33,633 nt of DNA from CAYTCZ01 sp964436315 (GTDB lineage: Bacteria; Actinomycetota; Thermoleophilia; Gaiellales; Gaiellaceae), in assembly GCA_964436315.1 (NCBI GenBank), contig CAYTCZ010000032.1, forward strand, positions 1-33,633, read 5' to 3'. The notes under the pieces were generated by a model. The model made no database searches and was not told the DNA's origin. It saw nothing but the letters and a program-made list of their open reading frames with translations. Shown here piece by piece: positions 8,408 to 16,135 of this stretch (its first letter is position 1; the number at the start of each line of letters is the position of its first letter). A program made the translations under genes and the position numbers.

Positions 8408-9522
8408 GCCGCGACCTTCCAGCTTCGGCTGAGGTCGTGGTCGTGGGGGGCGGTGCAGTTGGAGCCGCGACCACCTTCTACCTAACCGAACTCGGCCTGC
8501 ACGACGTCGTCCTCATCGAGCGCGAGACACTGAGCTCCGGGTCGACTGGGAAATCAGCAGGTGGCTTTCGCCTGCAGTTCGCCGACGAACTCAACATCCG
8601 GATCGCCCTCCGGGCACTCCCGGTCTTCGAGTCATTCTCGGAGCGCTTTGAGACAGACATCGGCCTGGTTCAAGCCGGCTATCTCTTCCTCCTCAGTTCG
8701 AAGAAAGACCTTGCTCTGTTTCGAGAAGCCCTCGAGCTTCAAGCCTCGTTGGGCGTCCCGTCACGCGAACTGACGGTGGAGGAGGCCACCGCGCTCGTCC
8801 CGCCGCTCGAAAGCGACGGTCTGATTGGTGCGACGTTCTGTCCGAAAGACGGGCACGTGACACCCGAGTCCGTAGTGCTGGGCTTCACGACGGCGGCCGC
8901 CCGGCAGGGAGCGACGATCGTGCAGGGAACGGCCGTCAAGGAGGTGGCCCTTCGCGGTACGACTGTGGAGGCCGTCGTCACCGAGCGGGGGAAAGTTGCG
9001 ACGCACACCGTCGTGTGTGCGGCCGGCCTCTGGTCCAAGGCGCTCGCAGCGACGGCCGGAGTCGAGCTCCCGATCGCACAGGAGGCGCACTGGATGCACT
9101 ACACACCCCTGGCCGATCCGTTCCCCGACCTCTGCCCTCTGACGATCGACTTCGAGACCGGCTTTTACTTTCATCGCGAGGGTCCAGGACTCGCCTTCGG
9201 CGGACGTGAGCAGAGTCTGGAAGAGCTCGCCGCCGTCGCAACCCCACGTGTCCCGGTTCTTGCGAACGCTCCGGTCCAGTCCTCGTGGTGGGGCTATTAC
9301 GCGGTCAGTCCGGATCACAACGCGATCGTCGGTGAGTCCGCCGAGGCGAGCAGGTTTCTCTACGCAACAGGCTTCTCGGGCCACGGGTTCCAGCAGAGTC
9401 CCGTCGTCGGCGAATACCTTGCCGAACTCGTCGTCCGCAACACACCAACCATGGATCTATCTCCCTTCTCACTGGAACGCTTTCAGCTGAACGCACCGAA
9501 GGCTGAGAGGTTTGTCGTCTAG
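8404..9522 (+). CDS. FAD-dependent oxidoreductase, DAO family (sarcosine oxidase beta-like)
   Basis: 372 aa flavoprotein. The N-terminal dinucleotide fold is clear (VVVVGGGAVGAATTFYL, glycines 15-20, with the ribose-binding acidic residue in LIERE). A second FAD contact follows in SSGSTGKSAGGFRLQF, and the C-terminal GFSGHGFQQSPVVGEYLAELV is the hallmark end of sarcosine/glycine oxidase-like DAO enzymes. They oxidise secondary or primary amines of small amino acids. The substrate is unknown; although ThiO (glycine oxidase of thiamine synthesis) belongs to this superfamily and a TPP riboswitch lies 600 nt downstream, this gene is upstream of the switch and looks closer to SoxB. The GTG start overlaps the VOC stop by 4 nt. 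Confidence 0.87.
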   Translation: MSRDLPASAEVVVVGGGAVGAATTFYLTELGLHDVVLIERETLSSGSTGKSAGGFRLQFADELNIRIALRALPVFESFSERFETDIGLVQAGYLFLLSSKKDLALFREALELQASLGVPSRELTVEEATALVPPLESDGLIGATFCPKDGHVTPESVVLGFTTAAARQGATIVQGTAVKEVALRGTTVEAVVTERGKVATHTVVCAAGLWSKALAATAGVELPIAQEAHWMHYTPLADPFPDLCPLTIDFETGFYFHREGPGLAFGGREQSLEELAAVATPRVPVLANAPVQSSWWGYYAVSPDHNAIVGESAEASRFLYATGFSGHGFQQSPVVGEYLAELVVRNTPTMDLSPFSLERFQLNAPKAERFVV

Positions 9523-9529
9523 ACAGGAA

Positions 9530-10126
9530 ATGCGATTGCTGGTCGTCGCGCGGCATGGCGAGTCGGAGCTGAACGAGCAACGCCGCGTAAACGGAGATCC
9601 CAAGATTCCCGTGCACCTGAGCGAGCGCGGGGCCGAAGAGGCACAGCTTCTCGGCGAACAGCTGGCCCAACTGCCGCTCGCGGCCGGCATCCATACCCGC
9701 TTCGCGCGCACGCGGGAAACAGCCGAAATCGCGCTGGCCGGACGCGACGTTCCTTTGATCGAGGAGCCGCGGCTTGATGACATCGACGTCGGAGAACTCG
9801 AGGGTCGCACGATCGACGACTATCGGGTTTGGAAGCGATCCCACAGTCGCGATGATCCGTTTCCCGGAGGCGAGAGTCTGAACGACGCGGCTCGGCGGTA
9901 CGCCAATGCTTATCAGGCCCTGCTCGGCTCGGAGGAGTCTCCACTCCTCGTCATCTGTCACGAGATTCCCCTTCGCTATCTCGTCAACACCGCCGCGGGG
10001 TCGGACGCGCTCGATCGACCGGTATTCAAGATCGCAAACGCGAGGCCCTACTTCTTCTCGCACGACTCCGTACGCCGCGCGGCCGGGCTGATACGGACAC
10101 TGGCCGCGGCGTCAGGAAGAGCGTAG
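9530..10126 (+). CDS. Histidine phosphatase family protein (phosphoglycerate mutase-like)
   Basis: 198 aa. The RHGESELN motif (R8, H9) supplies the phospho-accepting histidine. The family's second arginine (FARTRETAEIA), acidic residue (LDDIDVGELEGRT) and late histidine (LLVICHEIPLRYLV) all follow in order, so a working phosphatase is expected. The substrate is open: cobalamin-pathway, sugar-phosphate and 3-phosphoglycerate phosphatases share this fold. A TTG at 9512 is in frame, but the ATG at 9530 has ACAGGA just upstream and leaves only one residue before the first strand, so it is preferred. The TPP aptamer begins about 8 nt after the stop. Confidence 0.85.
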   Translation: MRLLVVARHGESELNEQRRVNGDPKIPVHLSERGAEEAQLLGEQLAQLPLAAGIHTRFARTRETAEIALAGRDVPLIEEPRLDDIDVGELEGRTIDDYRVWKRSHSRDDPFPGGESLNDAARRYANAYQALLGSEESPLLVICHEIPLRYLVNTAAGSDALDRPVFKIANARPYFFSHDSVRRAAGLIRTLAAASGRA

Positions 10127-10133
10127 AGTACCG

Positions 10134-10222
10134 GCGACCGGGGTGCCGCATTCCGCGGCTGAGATGGGCAGCGGCCCGAACCCGTCGAACCTGATCTGGG
10201 TAATTCCAGCGAAGGGAGACGT
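10134..10222 (+). promoter_or_regulatory. TPP (thi-box) riboswitch
   Basis: The conserved core of the TPP aptamer is present in order: GGGGTGCC (10139-10146), a 5-bp P3 stem (GCCGC with GCGGC), GGCTGAGAT, then ACCCGTCGAACCTGATCTGG and GTAATTCCAGCGAAGGGA ending about 10218. These match the thi-box at nearly every invariant position, including the CTGAGA and CTGATCTGG pyrimidine- and pyrophosphate-binding elements. Bound thiamine pyrophosphate normally represses the downstream gene. About 45 nt separate the aptamer from the symporter start with no obvious terminator T-run, so control of translation initiation is more likely than attenuation. Confidence 0.95.
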
Positions 10223-10266
10223 TTGAGCCCGAAGAAGCGAAGCAGCGAAGCTCCCGCGAGCGAGCC

Positions 10267-11682
10267 GTGCTGAGCTCCACCGCTGGCGCAATCCTCACAG
10301 TCGCCGCGCTGCTCGCTTTCGCGTGGATCGGCATCCGCGCCGCTCGGAACTTCGGCTACCTGGAGCGAGACCGCTACCTGACCGCTCGTGGAACCCAGGG
10401 CGCCGGCACCCTCGCGCTTGCGTTCTTCGCCTCTGTGCTCGGGGCATGGATTCTCTTTTCTCCGGCCGAGGTGGGGACGTTCGCAGGCATCCTCGGCGTT
10501 GTCGGCTACGCCGTCGGCCAGGCAACCGCGATCGCCGTTTTCGCGTTTCTCGGCCCGGCACTCCGGAGGCGCCTGCCGCACGGAACGACGGCGCTGCAGT
10601 TCGTCAAGCGTCGCTACGGGCGCCTCGCGCACGTCTACGTCGGGGGCGTCTCCGTCCTCTACATGTTCGTCTTTCTGACCGCGGAGCTAACGGCGATTGG
10701 CGGCGCGGTAGCACTCATCTCGGGTGTCGATCCCGTCGTTCCAATCGTCGCGACTGCCGTCGTCACTGCCGTGTACACGGCCTACGGTGGTCTGCCCGCA
10801 TCGCTGGCCACCGACCGCTGGCAAGCCTCGCTCATCATGGCGTTGGTCGTCGTCGTCGTGATCGCGGTCGCCGCCGAAGTCTCGGCACCGATCGACCAGG
10901 CAGAAGTTGCCGGCCTGACATCGGCAACGCGAGTCGGCGCCGAGATCTTCATCGTCCTGGTCATCGCCATCACGGCTGCCAACCTCTTCCACCAGGGCTT
11001 CTGGCAACGGGTCTGGTCGGCGAAAGACAACCAGGCTGTTTCCCGTGGTGCGCTCGGCGGCGCGCTCCTCGTGATCCCGGTTCTCTTCCTGATGGGGCTC
11101 GGGGGGATGATCGCTGCAGGAGGAGCCGACCTTGAGAACCCATCAGCTGCACTCTTCAGTCTCATGGACGGACTCCCGAGTCCCGTTCTCGCGCTGGTTG
11201 TCGTACTCGCCGTCAGCCTCGTTGCTTCCAGCGTCGACACACTCCAGAACGGCCTGACTGCGACAATCGCCGTCGACATCGCCGGCGAACGGATGCGGCT
11301 CTCTGGCGCGCGGGTCGTCACGATTCTCCTCACCGTCCCGGCTGCGGTTCTTGCGGTACAGGAGATCAGTGTCCTGCGACTGTTCCTCGTCGCCGACCTA
11401 CTTGCGGCAACGATTGCGGTGCCGGTCTTCCTCGGACTGTGGCGACGTGTAACGCCAACGGCCGCGCTCGCCGGCTGCGTCGCAGGTCTCGTGGCTGTCA
11501 TCGCAGCGGGCTGGATCGACGGCGACGGCATCGCCGACGGTTTTCGGCTGCTGACACTGCCTGGCGGGATCGCGCCGTTGAACGCATTCATCGCCGCAGT
11601 CGTGGGCTCGAGCGCCGTCACGGTTGCTCTTTCCGTCGTCGGCCTGGTGAGAGGTCAGCCGCCTCCAGCACCTCGCTGGTGA
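10267..11682 (+). CDS. Sodium:solute symporter (SSS) family transporter, predicted thiamine or thiamine-precursor uptake
   Basis: 471 aa integral membrane protein with about 13 hydrophobic segments spread over the whole length. Features of the SSS family (PutP, SglT, PanF) are visible: the first-helix region running into DRYLTARGT, the GTTALQFVKRRYGRLAHVYVG segment in the first third, ANLFHQGFWQRVWSAKD (the family's QR-x-x-SAK/AKD signature) and AVSLVASSVDTLQNGLTATIAVDI. The substrate is inferred from the TPP riboswitch just upstream; SSS members under thi-box control have been predicted to import thiamine precursors. The start is GTG 10267; no better in-frame start exists between the aptamer and this codon. 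A PfkB-type kinase follows 40 nt later. Confidence 0.88.
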   Translation: MLSSTAGAILTVAALLAFAWIGIRAARNFGYLERDRYLTARGTQGAGTLALAFFASVLGAWILFSPAEVGTFAGILGVVGYAVGQATAIAVFAFLGPALRRRLPHGTTALQFVKRRYGRLAHVYVGGVSVLYMFVFLTAELTAIGGAVALISGVDPVVPIVATAVVTAVYTAYGGLPASLATDRWQASLIMALVVVVVIAVAAEVSAPIDQAEVAGLTSATRVGAEIFIVLVIAITAANLFHQGFWQRVWSAKDNQAVSRGALGGALLVIPVLFLMGLGGMIAAGGADLENPSAALFSLMDGLPSPVLALVVVLAVSLVASSVDTLQNGLTATIAVDIAGERMRLSGARVVTILLTVPAAVLAVQEISVLRLFLVADLLAATIAVPVFLGLWRRVTPTAALAGCVAGLVAVIAAGWIDGDGIADGFRLLTLPGGIAPLNAFIAAVVGSSAVTVALSVVGLVRGQPPPAPRW

Positions 11683-11725
11683 TCCTCCCGCCAAGTAGGC
11701 GAGAATCGGCCAGAGAGAGCCCGTG

Positions 11726-12517
11726 ATGCTGGGAATCGTTGGACTCCTCACGCGCGACGTCGTGGACGGCGAAGAGCCGCGGGTTGGTGGTGCCCCCTAT
11801 TACTGTGGCCGCGCCCTCGCAGCGATCGGGCGGCCAGGCGTCGTCATCACCAAGTACAACTCGGCCGACGCGGCCTTGGCTCGACCGCTGCACGAGCTCG
11901 GAGTTCCGGTGATCTGGCGAGACGCGACCGAGACCACCTCGTTCCACCTCCGCTACGTGCAGGATCGTCGCGTTGCCACCATCGACGCGCTCGGAGAGGC
12001 GTGGACTCCAGCCGATGTGGCCGAGTGGATCTCGGAGGCGCTCGGGGGAGTCGACTGGGTGCATGCGGGAGCACTCTCGAGAGCTGACTTTCCCCCTGCG
12101 ACTCTCTCAGCACTCAGCGCCAATCGCCTGCTCTGTTTCGATGGTCAGGGCCTCGTTCGACCCGGGAGAACGGGTGAGGTCGTTCGCGACAGCGCATTCG
12201 ATGAGAGCATGCTTCGACACGTGGACATCCTCAAGCTGTCGGAGGCCGAGGCCGCAAGCCTCGGCATCGCGCCCGAGCGCCTTCCGGTCCCGGAAGTGAT
12301 CGTGACCCACGGGGCAGGTGGCGCCAGCGTGTACGCAGGTAGGCGCAGAGAGTTCGTCGGCACCAATGAGTTGGACGTTCGAGATCCGACCGGTGCAGGC
12401 GACGCTTTCATCACGGCATATCTTCTCGCTCGTTCTGACGGCGCCGTCCCCGTCGAAGCCGCGAGAACTGCGAACAGACGAACCGGCGAACTCCTCGAGG
12501 CATGGCAAGACCGCTGA
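11726..12517 (+). CDS. PfkB/ribokinase-family kinase, possible vitamin-precursor kinase
   Basis: 263 aa, short for PfkB (usually 290-330). The C-terminal catalytic signature DPTGAGDAFITAYLL is intact, with the anion-hole glycines and base aspartate; VTHGAGGASVY is the usual strand before it, and an early GGAPYYCGRALA matches the substrate-side first motif. PfkB kinases phosphorylate sugars, nucleosides and, in the wider ribokinase superfamily, hydroxymethylpyrimidine and hydroxyethylthiazole. Being 40 nt behind a TPP-riboswitch-controlled transporter makes phosphorylation of an imported thiamine precursor the leading inference, not shown by sequence. A GTG directly precedes the ATG (11723). 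The last 16 nt overlap the next gene. Confidence 0.82.
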   Translation: MLGIVGLLTRDVVDGEEPRVGGAPYYCGRALAAIGRPGVVITKYNSADAALARPLHELGVPVIWRDATETTSFHLRYVQDRRVATIDALGEAWTPADVAEWISEALGGVDWVHAGALSRADFPPATLSALSANRLLCFDGQGLVRPGRTGEVVRDSAFDESMLRHVDILKLSEAEAASLGIAPERLPVPEVIVTHGAGGASVYAGRRREFVGTNELDVRDPTGAGDAFITAYLLARSDGAVPVEAARTANRRTGELLEAWQDR

Positions 12518-12939
12518 TCGCGCTCGCCGGCTGCGAGGACGCCCTCTATCTCATCGAAATCGGCCGGAGCGCCGACGACGACGCCATTGCGGCGATCCAG
12601 GAGGGGAGCGTCGTCGAGCGCTCACATCCGCTTGACCTGGCGCCGTCCTGGGCCGCAGGGAAAGTCTTGGATGTCGCCGCGAGCGGGTCGACGATCGCGG
12701 TGCTCCTCGATCGCAAGCCGCCACTCGTCTTCTCATACGATGGGGGAGTGACCTGGCAAGAACGTGGCGCTGGGCTTCCACCCGGAGTATCGGTCGCGCT
12801 CGGCGAGAATCCCGATCGCGTCCTCTACGGTGCACGTAACCGCCTCTACATCTCGGGCGACGGCGGACGGTTCTGGCGCGCGCTCGGCGTCGAACTACCG
12901 CAGATCCATGATGTCGACTGGGGCTCGTTCGGAATTTAG
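12502..12939 (+). CDS. Small Asp-box (BNR-repeat) protein
   Basis: 145 aa, cytoplasmic by sequence (no signal peptide or membrane segment). Two Asp-box motifs of the S-x-D-x-G-x-x-W type are visible, SYDGGVTW and SGDGGRFW, about 40 residues apart and each followed by a short loop, as in sialidase- and WD-type propeller blades. At 145 aa there is room for only two to three blades, so it either assembles as an oligomer or is a trimmed propeller. It overlaps the kinase stop by 16 nt and so is probably translated with it, which puts it in the TPP-regulated unit. I cannot assign a function. The stop lies 30 nt before the assembly gap. Confidence 0.65.
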   Translation: MARPLIALAGCEDALYLIEIGRSADDDAIAAIQEGSVVERSHPLDLAPSWAAGKVLDVAASGSTIAVLLDRKPPLVFSYDGGVTWQERGAGLPPGVSVALGENPDRVLYGARNRLYISGDGGRFWRALGVELPQIHDVDWGSFGI

Positions 12940-12969
12940 CCCGACCGCCCCGCGCGCCTCTCGCGCCGC

Positions 12970-13069
12970 NNNNNNNNNNNNNNNNNNNNNNNNNNNNNNN
13001 NNNNNNNNNNNNNNNNNNNNNNNNNNNNNNNNNNNNNNNNNNNNNNNNNNNNNNNNNNNNNNNNNNNNN
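12970..13069. other. Assembly gap of 100 N
   Basis: Exactly 100 undetermined bases, the conventional placeholder length for a scaffold join of unknown size. Genes may be missing here, and adjacency of the thiamine operon to the secreted-protein pair is not proven. Reading frames that appear to cross it are artefacts. Confidence 0.98.
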
Positions 13070-13086
13070 GCCGGGCTTCGCCCGGC
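13070..13086. terminator. Short GC hairpin next to the gap
   Basis: GCCGGGC and GCCCGGC form a 7-bp stem around a TTC loop right at the edge of the gap. It could be the terminator of a gene lost in the gap. There is no T-run. The 200 nt that follow, up to the signal peptide at 13286, hold nothing recognisable. Confidence 0.3.
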
Positions 13087-13285
13087 GAGAGCGGCAGCCG
13101 TCCAGGGAAGCGAGGGGCTAGCCCGATCTATCCGCGGACCTAGCCTTTTCGGTATATGGGCGGACGGCGTACCATGGGAGGTTGTACGCGCCGGCTGGGC
13201 AAGGGGTCTGTCCGGCACGAAGCCGTTGCGGATAGGGAACGAGACACCACGAGGGGTCAGTGGCGACCGACGAGGTCGCGCCTGC

Positions 13286-16129
13286 GTGGCATTGCCGCAA
13301 TCCTCGAAGCGACGTCCCTCCCGCCTCCTCCCCCTCCTCGCCGCCACCCTGCTCGCCCTCCTCTTCGCCTCCGTCGCCCAGGCCCAGGTGAGCTTCGGCA
13401 AATCGACCCTCTCGGGGGAGAGCTCGGGCTCGGTCACCTCGCTCCAGTTCGGCCCCGACGGGCGCCTCTACGTCGCCTCCCAAAACGGCCAGATCAAGGT
13501 CTACTCGGTCGCTCGTAACAGCGCCAACAACTACTCGGTGACCGGCACGGAGACGATCTCTCTCATCCAGTCGATTCCCAACCACAACGACGACGGCTCG
13601 CTCAACGGCGGCGTCAATACCCGCCAGGTGACCGGCATCCTGGTCACGGGCTCTGCCGCCAACCCGGTCATCTACGTCTCCTCCTCCGATCCCCGCATCG
13701 GCGGCGGGGGAGGCAGTACCAATACCAACCTCGATACCAACTCCGGCGTGCTCTCCCGGCTGACCTGGAATGGCAGCACCTGGCAGAAGCTCGACCTCGT
13801 CCGTGGCCTCCCCCGCTCGGAGGAAAACCACTCCTCGAACGGGATGGCGCTCTCCGGCAACACGCTCTACCTGAACCAGGGGGGCCACACCAACCAGGGC
13901 GCCCCCTCGAACAACTTCGTCTTCCTGCCCGAGTACGCCCTCTCGGCCGCGATCCTGCAGATCGACCTGGGGGCGATCGGCAACTCGACCTACGACCTGC
14001 CCACCCTGGACGACGAGGATCGCCCCGGCAATCCCGATCCCAACGATCCCTTCGGGGGAAACAACGGCAAAAACCAGGCGCTCATCGTCCCCGGCGGGCC
14101 GGTGCAGGTCTATGCCCCCGGCTTTCGCAACCCCTACGACCTCGTCCTCACCTCCTTGGGACGGCTGTATACGATCGACAACGGCTCGAACGCCGGCTGG
14201 GGCGACGTGCCGATCGCAGAGGGCCCGGGCGGCAACTGCACCAACGGCGTGAACGAACCGGGGACGACCGACCAGGATACGCTCCACTTCGTCTCCGCGG
14301 CCGGCTACTACGGCGGCCACCCCAACCCCACGCGGGGAAACAGCGCCAATACCTTCAACCCCTCCAACCCCCAGTCCCCCGTGCCGGCAGAGAACGGGAT
14401 CGAGTGTGACTACCTCCCGATCGGCTCCCGCGGGGCGCTCACCACCTTTTCCTCCTCGACCAACGGCCTGGCCGAGTACACCGCCTCCAACTTCGCCGGG
14501 GCGCTGCAGGGCGATCTTCTCACCGCCAGCTTCGACAACACCATCTACCGGCTGAAGACGAACGGGGCCGGCACCGCCCTGACCCTGAAAGAGGCGCTCT
14601 TTTCCTCGGTCGGCTCGACCCCGCTCGATGTGATCGCCCAGCCCGATAGTGGCCCCTTCCCGGGCACGATCTGGGTGGGAAACCACGGTGGTGGCGGGAT
14701 CATCACCATCTACGAGCCCGCGGATTACGACGGCGGCGGCGGCCCGCCCCCCGACTGCACGGGCGACGACGATCCCGCCCTGGACGAGGACGGGGATGGC
14801 TTTTCCAATGCCGATGAGATCGACAACGCCACCAACCCCTGCTCGGCCGCCGACGTCCCTCCCGACTGGGACGGGGACAAGCTCTCGAACCTGAACGATC
14901 CCGACGACGACAACGACGGCATCCCCGATACCGCCGATCCGTTCGCGATCGACCCGGGAAACGGCATCTCCCGCACCGTCCCCTTCCACTATTCCTGGGA
15001 GAACGACGCCCCTTCCCCCGGCGGGCTCTTGAACCTCGGCTTTACCGGGCTCATGACCAACGGCACGAGCAACTACGAGAGCCTCTTCGACCCCACCAAC
15101 ATGACCGCCGGCGGGGCGGCAGGCGTGACCACCGTCGATGCCGTCCCCGCCGGTGATGCCCTCGCTTCGACCAATACCCAGCAGTACGGCTTCCAGCTCG
15201 GCTTCCGCCGACCCAACAACGCCTACAGCGCCCATACCCGCATCCTCGCCCCCTTCGCCGGCATCTCGCCCCAGGACAACCAGTCGATGGGCCTCTTTCT
15301 CGGCAGCGGCGATCAGGACAACTACGTGAAGCTCGTCGTCTCGGCCAACGGGGGTACCGGCGGCGTCCACTTCCTGAAGGAAGTGGCGGGCGCCACCAGT
15401 AACCAGCTAACCGACACCGTCTCCCTGCCGGGGCCCTCGGCCATCGACCTCTACCTCGAGGTCGATCCGGCCTCAGGAACCGTCCAGCCCTGGTACACGG
15501 TCGACGGGGGCCCGAGAGTCAACCTCGGAGGCCCCGTCTCTCTGCCCGGGAACTGGCTCTCTGCCTCCACCCTCGCGGTCGGGATCATCTCCACCTCCGC
15601 CGGGCCCGGGCCGCCCTTCTCTGCGACCTGGGATCTGCTCGAGGTGAGCGGAGGCGACCCATCCTCTGGCGGTTCGCCCTCCGCAGAACCCAGGGACGGC
15701 TCGATCATCACTGCACCGCTGGCGGATACGCTCGCTCCGCGAGTGCGAGTCCGCAACAAGAGCCTCGCGGTCGGACGGGGACGAAATATCAGAATCCTCC
15801 TTCGCTGCCCGAAGCATGAGACTCTCGGCTGCTCAGGCAAGGTCAAGCTCGTCACGCTGAACAAGGTTCCCGCTCGGTTCGTGGCGGCCAAGAAGGCCCG
15901 GAAGCTGACGCTTGCGGCGAAGAAGTACTCGATTCCGGGCGGCCAGAACACCGTCGTCAAGATCCGGCTCCACCCCAAGCGCTACAAGGTTGTCCGGAAG
16001 CTGAAGAAAGTGCGCGTCCTCGCTATCGTCAATGGCCGGGACGTTGCCGGAAACAAGCGAAAGACGACGAAACCACTCGTGTTGAAGCTGAAGAAACGGG
16101 CGACGCGGGCGAGCAGCGCGAGGGGCTAG
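13286..16129 (+). CDS. Secreted multidomain protein: PQQ-type (glucose/sorbosone dehydrogenase-like) propeller, calcium-binding repeats, lectin-like domain, Thermoleophilia-type C-terminal domain
   Basis: 947 aa from the GTG at 13286, chosen because a textbook signal peptide follows: basic SSKRRPSR, a Leu/Ala-rich core and AQA cleavage near residue 34. Residues about 40-460 resemble GSDH-type propellers: LQFGPDGRLYVAS, a LVRGLPRSEENHSSNGMAL catalytic-histidine-like stretch, GFRNPYDLVLTSLGRLYTIDNG and GYYGGHPNPTRGN. Residues about 489-550 are thrombospondin-3-like calcium motifs (DEDGDGFSNADE, DDDNDGIPDTADP). Residues 566-790 look like a concanavalin/laminin-G-type sandwich. The final about 135 residues (APRVRVRNKSLAVGRGRNI onward) are a basic domain shared with the next gene. 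Role: probably extracellular sugar oxidation or binding. A 750-codon open frame on the opposite strand is a GC-skew shadow. Confidence 0.85.
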   Translation: MALPQSSKRRPSRLLPLLAATLLALLFASVAQAQVSFGKSTLSGESSGSVTSLQFGPDGRLYVASQNGQIKVYSVARNSANNYSVTGTETISLIQSIPNHNDDGSLNGGVNTRQVTGILVTGSAANPVIYVSSSDPRIGGGGGSTNTNLDTNSGVLSRLTWNGSTWQKLDLVRGLPRSEENHSSNGMALSGNTLYLNQGGHTNQGAPSNNFVFLPEYALSAAILQIDLGAIGNSTYDLPTLDDEDRPGNPDPNDPFGGNNGKNQALIVPGGPVQVYAPGFRNPYDLVLTSLGRLYTIDNGSNAGWGDVPIAEGPGGNCTNGVNEPGTTDQDTLHFVSAAGYYGGHPNPTRGNSANTFNPSNPQSPVPAENGIECDYLPIGSRGALTTFSSSTNGLAEYTASNFAGALQGDLLTASFDNTIYRLKTNGAGTALTLKEALFSSVGSTPLDVIAQPDSGPFPGTIWVGNHGGGGIITIYEPADYDGGGGPPPDCTGDDDPALDEDGDGFSNADEIDNATNPCSAADVPPDWDGDKLSNLNDPDDDNDGIPDTADPFAIDPGNGISRTVPFHYSWENDAPSPGGLLNLGFTGLMTNGTSNYESLFDPTNMTAGGAAGVTTVDAVPAGDALASTNTQQYGFQLGFRRPNNAYSAHTRILAPFAGISPQDNQSMGLFLGSGDQDNYVKLVVSANGGTGGVHFLKEVAGATSNQLTDTVSLPGPSAIDLYLEVDPASGTVQPWYTVDGGPRVNLGGPVSLPGNWLSASTLAVGIISTSAGPGPPFSATWDLLEVSGGDPSSGGSPSAEPRDGSIITAPLADTLAPRVRVRNKSLAVGRGRNIRILLRCPKHETLGCSGKVKLVTLNKVPARFVAAKKARKLTLAAKKYSIPGGQNTVVKIRLHPKRYKVVRKLKKVRVLAIVNGRDVAGNKRKTTKPLVLKLKKRATRASSARG
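15806..15986 (+). repeat. 181-bp perfect direct repeat, copy 1
   Basis: Every base from 15806 to 15986 equals the base exactly 1500 nt downstream. It encodes the central part of the shared C-terminal domain (CPKHETLGCSGKVKLV to LHPKRY). The flanks on both sides still align as protein but differ at many silent and some coding sites. Confidence 0.97.
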
Positions 16130-16135
16130 AAGAGC

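Noticed and set aside
8404..9522. DAO flavoprotein as ThiO (glycine oxidase) of thiamine synthesis
   Set aside because: It lies upstream of the riboswitch, in another transcription unit with a VOC gene, and its motifs are nearer to sarcosine oxidase beta. No thiG or thiS is beside it.
12764..13285. Reading frame running through the N gap into the dehydrogenase gene
   Set aside because: It crosses 100 undetermined bases and overlaps the Asp-box gene; the signal peptide at 13286 marks the real start.
13118..15370. 750-codon open frame on the minus strand, opposite the dehydrogenase propeller gene
   Set aside because: Its translation is a Gly/Val/Asp-rich low-complexity sequence, the usual antisense shadow of C-ending codons. 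The plus strand has a signal peptide and recognisable domains.
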